Below, piece after piece: positions 45,354 through 64,000 of a stretch of 64,000 bases of DNA (within the stretch, counting starts at the first letter, position 1; the number at the start of each line of letters is the position of its first letter). The notes below the pieces were generated by a model. It ran no database searches and had not been told where the DNA came from. It was given only the letters and a program-made list of their open reading frames with translations. The translations under genes were made by a program, and so were the position numbers. The stretch is from NCBI GenBank assembly GCA_030248215.1, contig JASANG010003332.1:62001-126000 (forward strand), written 5' to 3'. The stretch comes from Enoplolaimus lenunculus. Taxonomy: Eukaryota > Nematoda > Enoplea > Enoplida > Thoracostomopsidae.

Positions 45354-47186
45354 GTCGGTGTTAGAAAATGCCAAATCTGCTATAGGCTGTACGTTACGAA
45401 GATTGATTATTAGCATACGATTACAGGATAAGTATGAAAAATATTCCAAGATGTTAGATGTTGTTTCATGTCTCTTATCCGCATTAATATCTGGACAGGG
45501 ATGTCTTACCTACAACACGAATTGCTGCATTTAGCATTCACGTCTTGACAGTATCTTACTATCGTTAAGATTGAAGGATGAATGCAGTACCGGCTCTACG
45601 ACACCATGACTTCAAGGGGTCTCCAACACCTCAACGCCCCTTAATATTCGATCCATCATGTATGCTCGAAAAATTTTGCACTTTCGGTGAAATTTCTTAT
45701 CTTTATCAATGTTATAAAACTGAATCCGTATATATGTCGTAGACCAATCTGCTATTTTGCGTAATAGCATTTCAACTGCGCTAAACAGCTACTAAACATA
45801 TACACCAATCAAATTTGATTATGTGGACAGACACAATACCCTTAACCAATCAGCGTTGGTTTTACGTCACTGTTGTTTTGCTACATCTTACGATCGCTAT
45901 TTATTCTAGGCCAATCTGCTATTTGTTCAGAATACAAATTGGCCTAGGCCAATTGGTAATTGCACTGAATTGCAGGTTGGCGTACGACATAAACATAAAA
46001 TGTCCAACTATCAACGTCTTGAAGCAGTAGTGGAGGAAAAAGAGAGAAAAATATGTTTAGATTTTCAAATGTTTTGTTAGTCGACTACAAAATGGTACCA
46101 GTGGCCAAGGCTACAGGCCCGGGGGGTTCAGATACTCTACCAGCGATACTGGATGGATGTGTAGATTATGTAGATAACTTGGTTTAACTCTTGGTTTCAC
46201 CTGTGATTAGGCTTGCCGGTTTAGGTATACCGTTTAATTTTGAATAGATATCTTCGCTTTGATTTTATACCATTAAAATGATATCTTGAAAAACTGTTTA
46301 GCATTTTCCCGCATGAATATTGCAAGATATGTGCATAACCTAAACCGAGTTATAAGCTACGTCCTGATTTAAGCTTAACGTGAAGCCAAATCATAAGCTT
46401 ACGTGTTTTCTTCAGTTTTAGGATTGTTACTTGGTTGTTCATTTTTAATTTTTGTGAGTTCAAGCTCATATTCGTGCCATAAGGTGTATGTGTTCAATTA
46501 TCCTATCGTACCTCAAGTACACTTGACTGGAGTGCTTTATTTACGAAACCGTTATACTGATTTAAAAGCCGCTGTCGCAGCTTTTTGTTTTGGCCATAAA
46601 CAACTTTAATCAATTTTTAAGCCGATAGCCAGCTTAATCTGTTATTCTTTCGGAAATTTTAAAAGGTATCGATAGTTTTTATGAAACATTTTTACGTTTT
46701 CAATTATGAACACACGCCTTGTCCTTTGGCGAGGTACCAGACGGCAGATGCGTACCCAGTTTTATTTGGATTGGTAGGAACTACTGGTACTGTGAAAAAC
46801 GATTAAAGTATTAATTCCAAAAACAAAATTAACAAATCGTTAAACGATCATTCAATAAATGAAATGCTTCAATTTGACAAAGAACACTTCGATTGGGGGA
46901 TATCCCTCTGGGTACGCTCCCGTCGGTGTTGTTCCGGTCCTAAATCTCTAATTGCATTTTTGATCACTGAACCGTATAGCGAAACTTTTAAGTTGAAAGA
47001 TTAAAAAGTTAATAAAGATTAATGAAAATCACCCGTAACGTTTAATGAGCCCCTTACTTACACTTAAGCTTTTTAGCAAACCTTAAAAACATATCTGGGA
47101 TGGAACCAGAACACATACAGGGCTCAGTAATTCCAGGATAAATAATGTTTTTTCAGTGAACCCAAAGCCGCGATTAAACTTGACTA
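45354..47186. other. gene-free stretch
   Basis: Near 45735 and 45905 the string CCAATCTGCTATTT recurs, a sign of local duplication. No exon or RNA gene was supported. Confidence 0.4.
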
Positions 47187-47377
47187 CACTGTAAAAAATG
47201 GTGAGTCAAATTGACTCTCTCGGAAATAGGCTTTTCCTGATTGAGTCAAATTCGACTCACTAAGCGATTCAGTGAATCGGATTTGACTCTGGCGGAGTCG
47301 AATTTTGACTCAGTTTGTGTAGTCAGGAAAAGCCTATTTCCGAGAGAGTCAATTTGAGTCTCCATTTTTTTGCAGTG
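47187..47377. mobile_element. foldback MITE with CACTGTAAAAAA ends, TA-flanked
   Basis: The left arm (about 47187-47240) and right arm (about 47322-47377) pair: CACTGTAAAAAATGG with CCATTTTTTTGCAGTG, then CTCTCGGAAATAGGC with its complement. Flanks are TA. The loop is made of GAGTCAAAT/ATTTGACTC words in both directions. 191 bp, no coding content. Confidence 0.88.
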
Positions 47378-50300
47378 TAGTGTTTACGCTAGGCTCCAAG
47401 TAAAAAGTAAATAAATTATTTATCATTATAGTCTTACTAAATTTTGGTGTCAAATTCGCTAAAATCAAAGTTATTTTTTTGTATTGCAATAGCTTAGCAT
47501 AGCAAAAAGTTTTACATCAAACCTGTGTATTGGTTGGGCATAATAGTCTTTAATCTTAAAGTATATACAAAACAGTTGTACTGCCCCAATAGCTCGAGCC
47601 AAAAATTAAGCAAAGGCTTCGCAATTTATAGATCCGCAGGCGGCATAACATGTTTTATGGAAGGGTTTAAAAAGTTAAAAAGACATGTGAAGGGATTTCA
47701 CATAAAGCCCGAGCGAGTCAACTTTTCTGGTGAGAATCGAGATCCCTCCGGTCAGCTTTGAATACAGAGTCGCTCTGGCCTTCTGTAAACTTGCATGTGT
47801 GTATAAACAATCGAACTTTAATTTCAAATCAAACCTCAACAAGAAATCCGCCATCCAGCGTATAACGTAGCGTTCAAGTTCCGGAAATTAAAATTCAGCT
47901 GACAGATGCATAACACAGATAAATATAAGTACGAAGCCGGAAGTTTTACGGATTAGCTACGATACAACAACGTTTTTTGTAGACTGTTTATCTTAAATTA
48001 TATTTCATTTGACGAGATTGAATCAAACTAAACCTTGATAATTTTTACTTTAGTCTTAGCGTAACGGCTGAAAGGCAGCAGAAGAAAACACTGCTTTATC
48101 GAAACAATCAACTCTGTTTGAATCAGCATTATAAGTCACACAGGGTTGCGATTTTGGTGCTAAGGGCGCCCGATGCCCTAAACGCCATGGTTTTCTAGCC
48201 GAAAATTGGTACATTTAAAGTAAATTATGACAGAAAGGTGTGTCTTGATCCCGCAAAAATTCTTCTTGAGCGCCACTGCTCTGTCCAATTATGTGAAATG
48301 AAGATCATAGTGTTTGGGTTTAAAAGTTTAATAAAAATGAATTAAATTTAGTTGATGCTGGAGCATCCGAAATTGTTTTCTTCAGCACAAAAAATAATAA
48401 TTCTAAATAAGTTAGGATAAATGTTCGCAAGTGAATACTTTGCAGATGGTGTTACTTGGCCACCAAAACAGAAGTGAAAGTATAGTTACGTTTACCCGGA
48501 AAAAGTTAAATATAAAAGTTGCGTAATAAAATTTAATTTGGCTCAAACTAGGTCAACTTATAGAATTAGCTGTTCTAAAATTCAAACTAAATTCAAACCT
48601 GTAGTCAGGTTTCGTACCTGAAACCACAATACAATCTTAACGGGCTCATATTCTTAAATAAATGTTACATTGCTATTAAAAATACTAAGTCCCAGCTAGA
48701 TTTGAGATTTCACCAGGTGGTGCTCTATAATATTTGGCAAGGCGTCATTTCAAACTTTATCTTAAAATTTTACAGTTTTGAGGTGTTTTTTGCATACATG
48801 ATTTGCGACTGTAGCCAAGTAAGTCCGGAGGGCTCAAACCGCCTGAGAAAACTTCGCGCCCCCTAAAAATTATTCAACCTTGCTTGTAAATCATCGAAAA
48901 CCCTTGTAATGCCCATCCTGAAAAATTTTAGCTCACTCCTCAGCCCGATGAGCTGGCTACGCGCCGGACAAGTTTGCATTTATACATTCTCTACACTACA
49001 TCCCTAGCACTAATGTGTTCATTACTATTATAACAGCGTCGTACCGTGTCTGCGAACGCAAACTCAAACCAATGAAAAACATCACTTATACCATATATAT
49101 TCCGTTCTCTCACAGCGTGACATAAATTTATTTCTAATTAAATTTGGCCGATAAAATCCCCACCACGGCTATGCTGGTCGCTAAAAACGGTCAGATAGCA
49201 ATGCGGGATACGGGCACGCCAAAGCCGCTCGCGCCATAATATAAAAGCCAACCTATCACACAGAAAAAAAGTGGAAAAATTTAATTATTACCGTGACAAA
49301 ACGCTGTTATAAGTTCCCGGTGTATTCTTGAAATTAAGATAAAAGCGATGGTTATAAATTGTTATTTTGTGGACATAAATTAACAGCAAAACACCTGAAT
49401 GATTTCGTTATCGGAACGAATTAATAGGAACAAAATTAAACTGAGACGAAGTTAGAAAACCAAGATATTTTGTCAACTGTTGTGTTTGTTTGTGAAGTTC
49501 TATATAATACACATTGCGAACCTAAAGAAACTTTATAAAACAACCAACATATGAGGTGAAAATCAGTTCAGTTCTGTTTGGAGTCTCGTATTCTTGAGTA
49601 CATAATTAAGTCAGTATACCAGATGAGCAATTTAAGTTCGAAAACCTATGTTTTGAATAAAAACGTCATATTTCACTCAGTCTGACATGAAGTTGACATC
49701 TGAGTCGCATAAAAGTACAGACTTTACATTTAACCATGATTTTGACACAGGGGATTGCGAATTCTGAGACAGCGAGGAAAGCGAACTTGGAAACTGAGAG
49801 GCGACGGCTTAGGTTCCGGCTTAAGCTCAGTGCACAGGAACTTATAATTAACATGTACCACAAGCCAGGTAATTTCATAAGAAATATATCTGTATAATAC
49901 ATGAAAAATTTTTAATTCTGCAATGCACGGAACAGCAAAGTTACTGTGGCAAATTGCAATCTCATTAAATTGTTTAAATTTTCCGTATCTAACCAATAAT
50001 TAATCCCCAGGGCGCCGTAAAAACGTTGGGTGAAGTAGGGCGTACATTTACAAATGGTGTACAGAATCTCAGCCATGACCGTACCAGGAGGGAGACAGCG
50101 AAGCCGCAAACCCCAAACCAAATAAATTTCTATCAGATAAAGACCATGCTTTTATTGAATAATTCGTTAACGGTCAGCTAGCTCTATTTTAATAACCTAT
50201 ATTTTGGTGGGGTTTCATTGCCAACCCCTACAAGTGAAATTTCAGGGTAAACCACTGCGCTCAGCTGATGACCTTCCTGGTCTTAGAGTTTGCAGTAAAA

Positions 50301-50873
50301 GTACTTAGAAGTGATTGATTTTGGCAGGAAATCGCAACGGTAATTGTCATTAGTTTTGAAATTGGGATAAAGAGAAAAGACGATAGTTAAGCTTTGCAAG
50401 CAGTCAAGATGTTATTTATTGAAGTCATTTGACTGAAGCTATAGCTTTTAAAGTCTGAAAGTCAAATAATTCGGACAATTAATTCGCATAACGGTCTTGC
50501 GATGCAGTTGATAATTTCGTTAAATAGTTCCTAAAAAGAAACTGTATATGCGGTTAGGATTTTCGGCTGCCTTTAACCAACTTTTTTTAACCAGCAATAT
50601 CGCACAATATAATCAAAAAGCGTAATCGCATAATTGCGTTCATTATTTCAAGGTTTGAAAGGCTTAGGCAATATGTCCAAGAATTATTATAAACCAAACG
50701 ATGCGTTACTAAAATATTAAATATTTAAAAAGAATAAAAGTAGATTGCAAAAATTGTGAAACATAGAGTAGTTTAAGCTTTGGGCGCGATGAAAGGCGTG
50801 GTCCCGAATATGGGACGGGGGTTGCGTTGATATACATATTTACAAATTTCAGAAAATGTAAATATTAAGGCTC
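47378..50873. other. gene-free stretch
   Basis: It holds the GAGCTGGCTAC repeat at 48835-48970. A plus frame at 47525-47761 (78 codons) has no family likeness or splice support. Nothing else can be defended. Confidence 0.4.
48835..48970 (+). repeat. GAGCTGGCTAC repeat, copy 3
   Basis: CATCGAAAACCCTTGTAATG, TGAAAAATTTTAGCTC and GATGAGCTGGCTACGCGCC align with the copies at 29690 and 39825. Confidence 0.65.
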
Positions 50874-50879
50874 ATTACA

Positions 50880-51025
50880 GTGGTGCCTATGAGCAAATTC
50901 CTAAACCTAAGCGTAAGGACATTGTCATATCTAGAGCATAAGTAAAAAATTTGCCTAAAGCTTTAAGCTACTGGAATGCTGTCACGGGAAATACGGCCCG
51001 TTCTAATCTATATAGACATGCCAAT
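50880..51025 (+). mobile_element. hexamer MITE, diverged
   Basis: AAATTCCTAAACCTAAGCG, then CTAAAGCTTTAAGC and a tail ACGGCCCGTTCTAATCTATA. It can be aligned with the family but both ends are eroded or rearranged. Confidence 0.6.
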
Positions 51026-51576
51026 ATTAAATGGGCCAAAATTTCGAAAGAAAGTTTCTTGTAGTCACCAACTGAAAAAGGTTCTAAAATCCTGGAAAAA
51101 AACTCAAAAAGGAAAAGATTTTACCGTATAGTCTCCCTGTGCGCCTTTGGGTGTGACGTTCAACGTAAGATGGGCGACCGCGTTTCAAAAGGGTCGGTCT
51201 CATTTCAAGCTTGTCATAAATATTTTAAACTCGATACCGCCATTGCTTTGAGGTGTTAAGGAGCGTTCAACTCGTATGAGGCCGCGCTGGTTTTAAGGAA
51301 GTGAAAAGCTTTCAACTGTATGTACTGATTGCAGTAATCTGCTCCTTGATAAATAAATCAATGGTAATAGAAAACGTTAAATTAGTTCAATTTTAAAAGA
51401 TTTTAGGCATCTTTGCCATGAGATAAAAAAGGCCGTTTTCACTACTGCTGACTAGATTGCGCTTAGCGAAACACTTCGACCTAGTTAATATTTAATATGC
51501 AGGAACCGTGTCAAAAATACGAAAACGTTCTATTCCACTATCTATTCGTTTTTAGGTGACCCAAAATTAGGCTGCC

Positions 51577-51645
51577 CACGCACAGAACAGGGTCGGAATA
51601 GTAGTATAAGCATATTCCTAAGCCTAAGGATGACTTTACTTAAGC
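51577..51645 (+). repeat. left part of a hexamer MITE
   Basis: CACGCACAGAACAGGGTCGG, then AAGCATATTCCTAAGCCTAA. The right half is absent; an ACCGGA-family copy begins just after. Confidence 0.6.
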
Positions 51646-51689
51646 AAAACAAATTGGGTTTACGCTAATGTTGTACAAAGCCTCGGCAA

Positions 51690-51846
51690 GTTTTTAAACG
51701 AAACACACCAAACAAATGAATTTTGTAAAACTAAGCATGCAAAATTTCACCACCAAAATTGCCGGAAGCTCCAGCAAAAATTGTACCGGAGCCAGAAGTC
51801 GATTTTCTACCGAAGCCGGAGGTAGATCTCCGGTTATACCCTGATA
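51690..51846 (+). repeat. ACCGGA-word repeat, well-preserved copy
   Basis: From ACGAAACACACCAAACAAAT through GCCGGAAGCTCCAGC and TACCGGAGCCAGAAGTCG to the end CTCCGGTTATACCCTG. It aligns fully with the minus-strand copy at 4662-4845. The terminus read inward, CAGGGTATAACCGGAG, has the CAGGG start common in hAT elements. Confidence 0.7.
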
Positions 51847-51855
51847 GAAATCATA

Positions 51856-51970
51856 TGGCCAATGTTACCTTTAGGGCCCTAACGGTAGATTAAACATATT
51901 CCTAAGCAAGCGTTGCAAAAGCGTACTAATAAGCCTAAGCAAAAAGACGGCCTTAAAAGTAACATGGACC
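51856..51970 (+). mobile_element. hexamer MITE, short copy
   Basis: TGGCCAATGTTACC-type left end, AACATATTCCTAAGC, ATAAGCCTAAGCAAAAAG, and right end AACATGGACC. The conserved CCGTCCTTGATG tail is missing. Confidence 0.6.
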
Positions 51971-52104
51971 GAAACCATGATCAGACTTAAACACTCAATA
52001 AGCCAGTTAAAAGTATTTATTTACTATTTCGTATATAGGTGAAATTATAAATCAGAAATATATTGCATAGATCAAAATAGGCACATGTCACTTTTAGAGC
52101 TGTC

Positions 52105-52224
52105 CCGTTTTCTATGACTAAATAACATTGGGCTTAGATATAGACTAAATTTTCCGCTTAGCCTTACACTTTTTTCATTGCTGAGGGTTAGGAATATGTT
52201 TACGCCCGTAAAGTAACACTGGCC
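52105..52224 (-). mobile_element. hexamer MITE, reverse, diverged
   Basis: GGGCTTAGATATAGAC, CCGCTTAGCC, GGGTTAGGAATATG, closing TACGCCCGTAAAGTAACACT-GGCC. The order of blocks is that of a reversed copy with few hexamers left. Confidence 0.55.
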
Positions 52225-52899
52225 AAAATTTGTTTCAACAAATACGTACGCGACAAATCTACTGAGTGTTAGTTACTCGAAATCGAGAAACAAAAATACA
52301 AATGGAACCCGATTTAAAAAACAGTTTATCTTGCTAGCGTTAAAGATTTTGAAAAGCACAAACTTTAAAATTGCTCATATAATAACTCAACTTTAAAACG
52401 ACTCTTGAAGAATGAAATTTTAATCTCCCATACAAATTAGGAGAACTTGGACAATCACGCGTAATTCTGAATCGAAAATTACTACGTCCAGAACAACACT
52501 CAATTACTCATAAGCTTCGTCTTATTCTTTAGTTAAAATTCACACACTGTACTTGGCACCAATTTTATATATGAGCTTGTTGAATCGTCAAATTTAGTCG
52601 ACTCCAAAGTTGCAAAATTAAATATAAAAGAATAAAATTACGAACCATAACAATTAATTATAATAAAGCATACATTATTGATTTTTATATAAAACTTATC
52701 GATAGACAATACACATTAAAATAAAGATACATAAGTTTGCAGTATTCCAGTACCTTTACTTGTTTCTACTAGAACCAATCCCTATATACAAGTTGAAGGA
52801 GATACAATTTTAGATAAACAGTCATACTTGGCTCCCGTGTGTGATCCCAGTTTCAACAAGAACTGCCATTTTGGTACAAAATTGAGTAACCACTTTTTT

Positions 52900-53176
52900 C
52901 GGAGGCATCGGCAATATTCGGCAGTATCGTGAGTATCGGCACTCCAAAAAATTGCCGATACCTTTTGCACATAACAGTCCGATTGAATGCTATCAATTTC
53001 ATTTCTGGGCGCATATCAGTATGTCCGGTCAGGAAAACTGATATCTTCTTTGCGCTTGTTTGAAAAAAATCCTATCTGTTTATTAAGCATGGTGCACTAA
53101 AGTTGGAATCGGCCACGGCAAAATTTCAAAATAAGTTTCGGCATCGGCAAAAATTTTGGTATCGACTCATCCCTAA
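52900..53176 (-). mobile_element. hAT-like MITE with GCCGAT words, reverse copy
   Basis: GGCATCGGCAATATTCGGC and GTATCGGCACTCC at one side, TTTCGGCATCGGCAAAA and GTATCGACTCATCCCTA at the other. Read inward from the right, the terminus TAGGGATGAGTCGATACC matches TAGGGATGTGCCGATGCC of the copy at 54394. The middle shares GAATGCTATCAATTTCATTT with that copy in reverse. Confidence 0.65.
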
Positions 53177-54393
53177 TTAGAATACTGAATTATTAGCAAT
53201 TCTGAAAAAATCATTTTTCCACAAATTAATCGAACCAGATTTTATTAACATTTGCAGCGGCTAAAATTAAAATAGCATCCGCAGCTAGCATCTATCGAAT
53301 AAAGGAAACATTAACGGAAACTAAAGAGAAACAAACTCATGACTGCTCGCAGTCAATTGTAATTAATAAAAAGACAAAAAAGCGTGTTTGGGCTGGATTA
53401 ACCGGTACAAAATTCAAACGTAAAATGTGCAGTAGCACTAAAAAAATTCCACGTACTGATTGGACCGAAACTACAACAAAACAAAGCAAACATAAGCTGC
53501 AAAAGAGAATAGCGCACCAGTCCCGCGATGAGAACCACTAACAGGTTAGTATGCAAATATCGATACTCAAAGCTACTCGCTGTCTTCTCAGCTATGTAGC
53601 ATCTATCACCAGTTGGCAACAACAGAATCAAAGATCAATAATTTAAACATTTCTTTTGTGGCGAATGTTTGCTTCTGCTGTGAATTTCTTAATGTATTGT
53701 CGTTGATGCCGTAATTTGTTTAAAATCCTATTACTAATAAATGCTGCAGTCCAGAGATAGACGTGGTGTGGTCTGCAGTTACCCCGCCCCGCAGCACAAG
53801 GGATCTTTTAACCGCCCCACGGGGTCCAGCGAAATAACTTTGCCAGATGCACCTCGAAAATAGTAGTTACATAACAAAAAATTAAAAACATTTCGGCGAT
53901 TTGTTTGTTAATTTTCACATCATTATGCAAATAATATATCTTTTTGAGACTTTTACTCATTTAGTACAGTACATCTTAGGTAGAATTTAGCAAGCGGCGA
54001 ACCAGAAAATTTCAGTTGGGGAGCGATAAAAATTTCAGACATTTACTCTGCTGACAAACTTTTAAGCTTGCTTTTGAGCTAACTTTTTCAACACGAAAGA
54101 AATTTATCTTCCGATAATTGTCCCAATTTGGCCTCATATGGGGCAACCAATTCCCATCCGCTCCAAGGGGCCCCGAGTCACATTTCGGTCTCTGCTGCTG
54201 TCATTATCAAGGGTCATATATTTGAAAGCGATAAAAAGTATCAACTTACAGTATTGGTCTAAATGCCTTCAAATGAAGTATGAAAAACATTATGGCGATC
54301 TGGTCCTAGATACCGATTTATCTCATTCGTTAAGGCCAGCAAACTTCAAGTTGATTTCGAACTTGTAATAACTATTTGCACGAGTATAGAAAC
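53177..54393. other. gene-free stretch
   Basis: No exon or bounded element. It includes a short GC-rich patch at 53780-53830 (CCCCGCCCCGCAGCAC), unlike its surroundings but with no feature I can name. Confidence 0.4.
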
Positions 54394-54690
54394 TAGGGAT
54401 GTGCCGATGCCAAAATATTTGCCGATGCTGATTCTTATTTTAAAATTTTGCCGATGCCGATTCCAATTTTAATAAACCATGCTTAATAACCAGATAGAAT
54501 ACTGAATTACATTATTATAATAAAGGCTTAAACTTTAACCATCATAAACGATTATAATTTTATAAGAACGGTTAATTTCAATTAATTTTTTCAAACACAA
54601 ACGCAAGAGAGATAATAATTTTCATAAGCAGACACACTGGTGTGCGCTCAGAAATAAAATTGATAGCATTCCAACTAATAGAAACATATC
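54394..54690 (+). mobile_element. hAT-like MITE with GCCGAT words
   Basis: TAGGGATGTGCCGATGCC, then three more GCCGATG words within 70 bp, then a unique middle (ATTTTATAAGAACGGTTAAT, CAAACACAAACGCAAGAG) shared with 62740-62890. The right end is not clear. Confidence 0.6.
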
Positions 54691-55451
54691 GCCAACTGGT
54701 AAATACTCTTTGGACAAGTGTCTCAGATATTGGAGATTAGACTACAACAGCTGTAACATGACAACAATAAATCCTGTATCCATTTTCGCATGATAGTTAG
54801 GGTGGCGCTATTTTAAAAATTTTAATGTCATCTGGCGCTGTCCGTCGCCGCGCGGTATAGTACGTGAATTTCTCGCGACTGTCTGCACGGAGACAGACCG
54901 CCCTGTACAACAAGTATAGCGCTACTGTAATCCTGACACGATAATTGTAAACAAGACATACAGTGGGGTGCATATTAACACAACCATTGAGTAACCATGT
55001 AATCTGCAAAATGGAATAAATTATTTTACGCCCGAAAACCAATCTAAATTTAGTTCCAAAACTTTTCACAGCAGAACAAAAAATACTGCGTTACTATACA
55101 GTGACAAGCCAAAAAGTTATGGGAAACTTCGCATAATTAAGGTTTTGGCAAACTTAGAGTATCTCATTCGGTTAACGCTCGACAATAACCAAAACTGAGA
55201 TTCTTGCCGTGTGGCGCCTCAAGTCAAAAAATGTTTGTCTACAAATTGTTATTAGGTGCTAAGCGCTAATTCAAGTGCATTTCCGTACGGTGCCGGACGG
55301 TCTAAAAATAGTCAATGAGCCACTCTTACTTTAAAGTCTCCGTTGCCATGTCAGAATCTGGCTCAATGCTTAGTCTCAATGTCAAGTCATATAAGAGCCC
55401 GCCTATCCCTGAATATTGGCGCAGTACCTTTGCGTTCAGTTAACTAATTCG

Positions 55452-55599
55452 ACCCATGCATAGCTGAGGACCGTAACAGTAGCATACACCTATTTCCAAG
55501 CCTAAGCCTCAGTGTAACAACAAGCCTATGACTTAGCCTATCCAAAAAATTGTCAAACACTACCACGAAAACATTACGTCCTCGTCTGTTCATGGACCA
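55452..55599 (+). mobile_element. PAK: hexamer MITE in the PAK 3' flank
   Basis: GACCCATGCATAGCTGAGGA, CAAGCCTAAGCCTCAG, then ACGTCCTCGTCTGTTCATGG-ACC. It lies about 75 bp beyond the PAK stop codon, so the 3' UTR probably runs into it. No AATAAA was found between the stop and the element. Confidence 0.75.
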
Positions 55600-55673
55600 C
55601 AAATTCCAATCCAATCCACACTAAAGTTTTTCACTGACTTAAAACCCACAGTAACAAAGTTGTTGCAATATAA

Positions 55674-63461
<7,788 letters not shown>

Positions 63462-64000
63462 TACCAGGCGTCAGCGCGTTAAATATAAAAAAATATGTGC
63501 AACACAAGCAACTATTTATAAAATCATTTATCTTTCTTTACAAAAATGCTAAACAAGCTCCACATATACATCCGCACGTTTTGTTAGGAATAGAAATTTT
63601 AAACTACGCCAGCGTTGTTCAAGAGTGGCGCAAAAGATATTGAAAGGGGGTCTTAATTATAACTGCTTTGGAAGCTAGTGTGCCTAAAACACTATTTCCA
63701 AAATGTGAAATATATTTCTTGAAACATGCACATGAATTCCAGGAAATATTATTCAGCAGCACGAAAAGCTTAGTTGTGCTAGCTAAGTAGTAACAGTCAG
63801 TCCGAGAAGCATTTCGGAGGAAGTCCAAACAAATCTTACCTTTGCTGCAGGGGACAACATTTCCATCCACCCTTCGCTTTTCAAAAAACAAAAACAATTA
63901 TCAAATACAATAAGCCTATATAAGCAAAGGCTGAAACGTTATATGGTATTCATTTCAGCAAACCACGATAGGCAACACGTAAACATAATTATTTACGCAA
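63462..64000. other. upstream flank of PAK
   Basis: This would hold the PAK 5' UTR and perhaps a first non-coding exon or promoter. I see no clear TATA box or CpG cluster at a set distance. A 70-codon plus frame (63431-63643) overlaps the PAK start exon and looks like a shadow. Confidence 0.4.

Overview
The window looks like nuclear DNA of an intron-rich animal, probably an invertebrate. It is AT-rich, its genes are cut by GT..AG introns, and more than half of what I can classify is short non-autonomous transposon DNA. No bacterial-style operons or long intronless genes are present. The clearest gene is a group I p21-activated kinase (PAK), a family of animals, fungi and amoebae; its closest match in memory is animal PAK1/2/3. 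I cannot name the species.

Three protein genes can be supported, all on the minus strand. (1) 20473-28649: a multi-exon gene of unknown function. Five C-terminal exons join in phase and give 395 residues to a stop. A likely first exon at 28419-28649 does not join them directly in phase, so at least one exon is missing from my model. (2) 34244-36873: a two-exon F-box protein of about 633 residues, with a 20-bp tandem repeat lying just upstream of its start codon. (3) 55674-63461: a complete 11-exon group I PAK of 760 residues, with CRIB motif, autoinhibitory segment, a long Gln/His/Gly-rich linker carrying a PIX-type proline motif, and an intact kinase domain. All ten of its splice junctions are phase-consistent.

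The rest is repeat-rich. Main families: about 19 copies of a 130-250 bp element built round TAAGCC/GGCTTA hexamers (two kinds of ends, one flanked by TTAA); TA-flanked MITEs with ends starting CTGTA (4 copies); TTAA-flanked piggyBac-like MITEs that carry a tRNA-like Pol III promoter (2 clear, 2 decayed); several hAT-like MITEs with 8-bp target duplications and simple words repeated near their ends; two foldback elements with CACTG ends; a 170-bp-arm inverted duplication inside an intron; a triplicated 169-bp satellite-like unit; a CAA microsatellite; and a composite repeat block at 15.1-17.7 kb. Between these, roughly 0.3-9 kb, 9.9-15 kb, 29-34 kb and 38-55 kb hold no gene I can defend.

The genes have no obvious functional link to each other. 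PAK would act downstream of Rac/Cdc42 on the cytoskeleton, and the F-box protein would be a substrate adaptor for an SCF ubiquitin ligase. Limits: all calls are by eye. Exon edges rest on splice consensus, reading phase and family similarity. Non-coding exons, promoters and small exons in AT-rich introns may have been missed.
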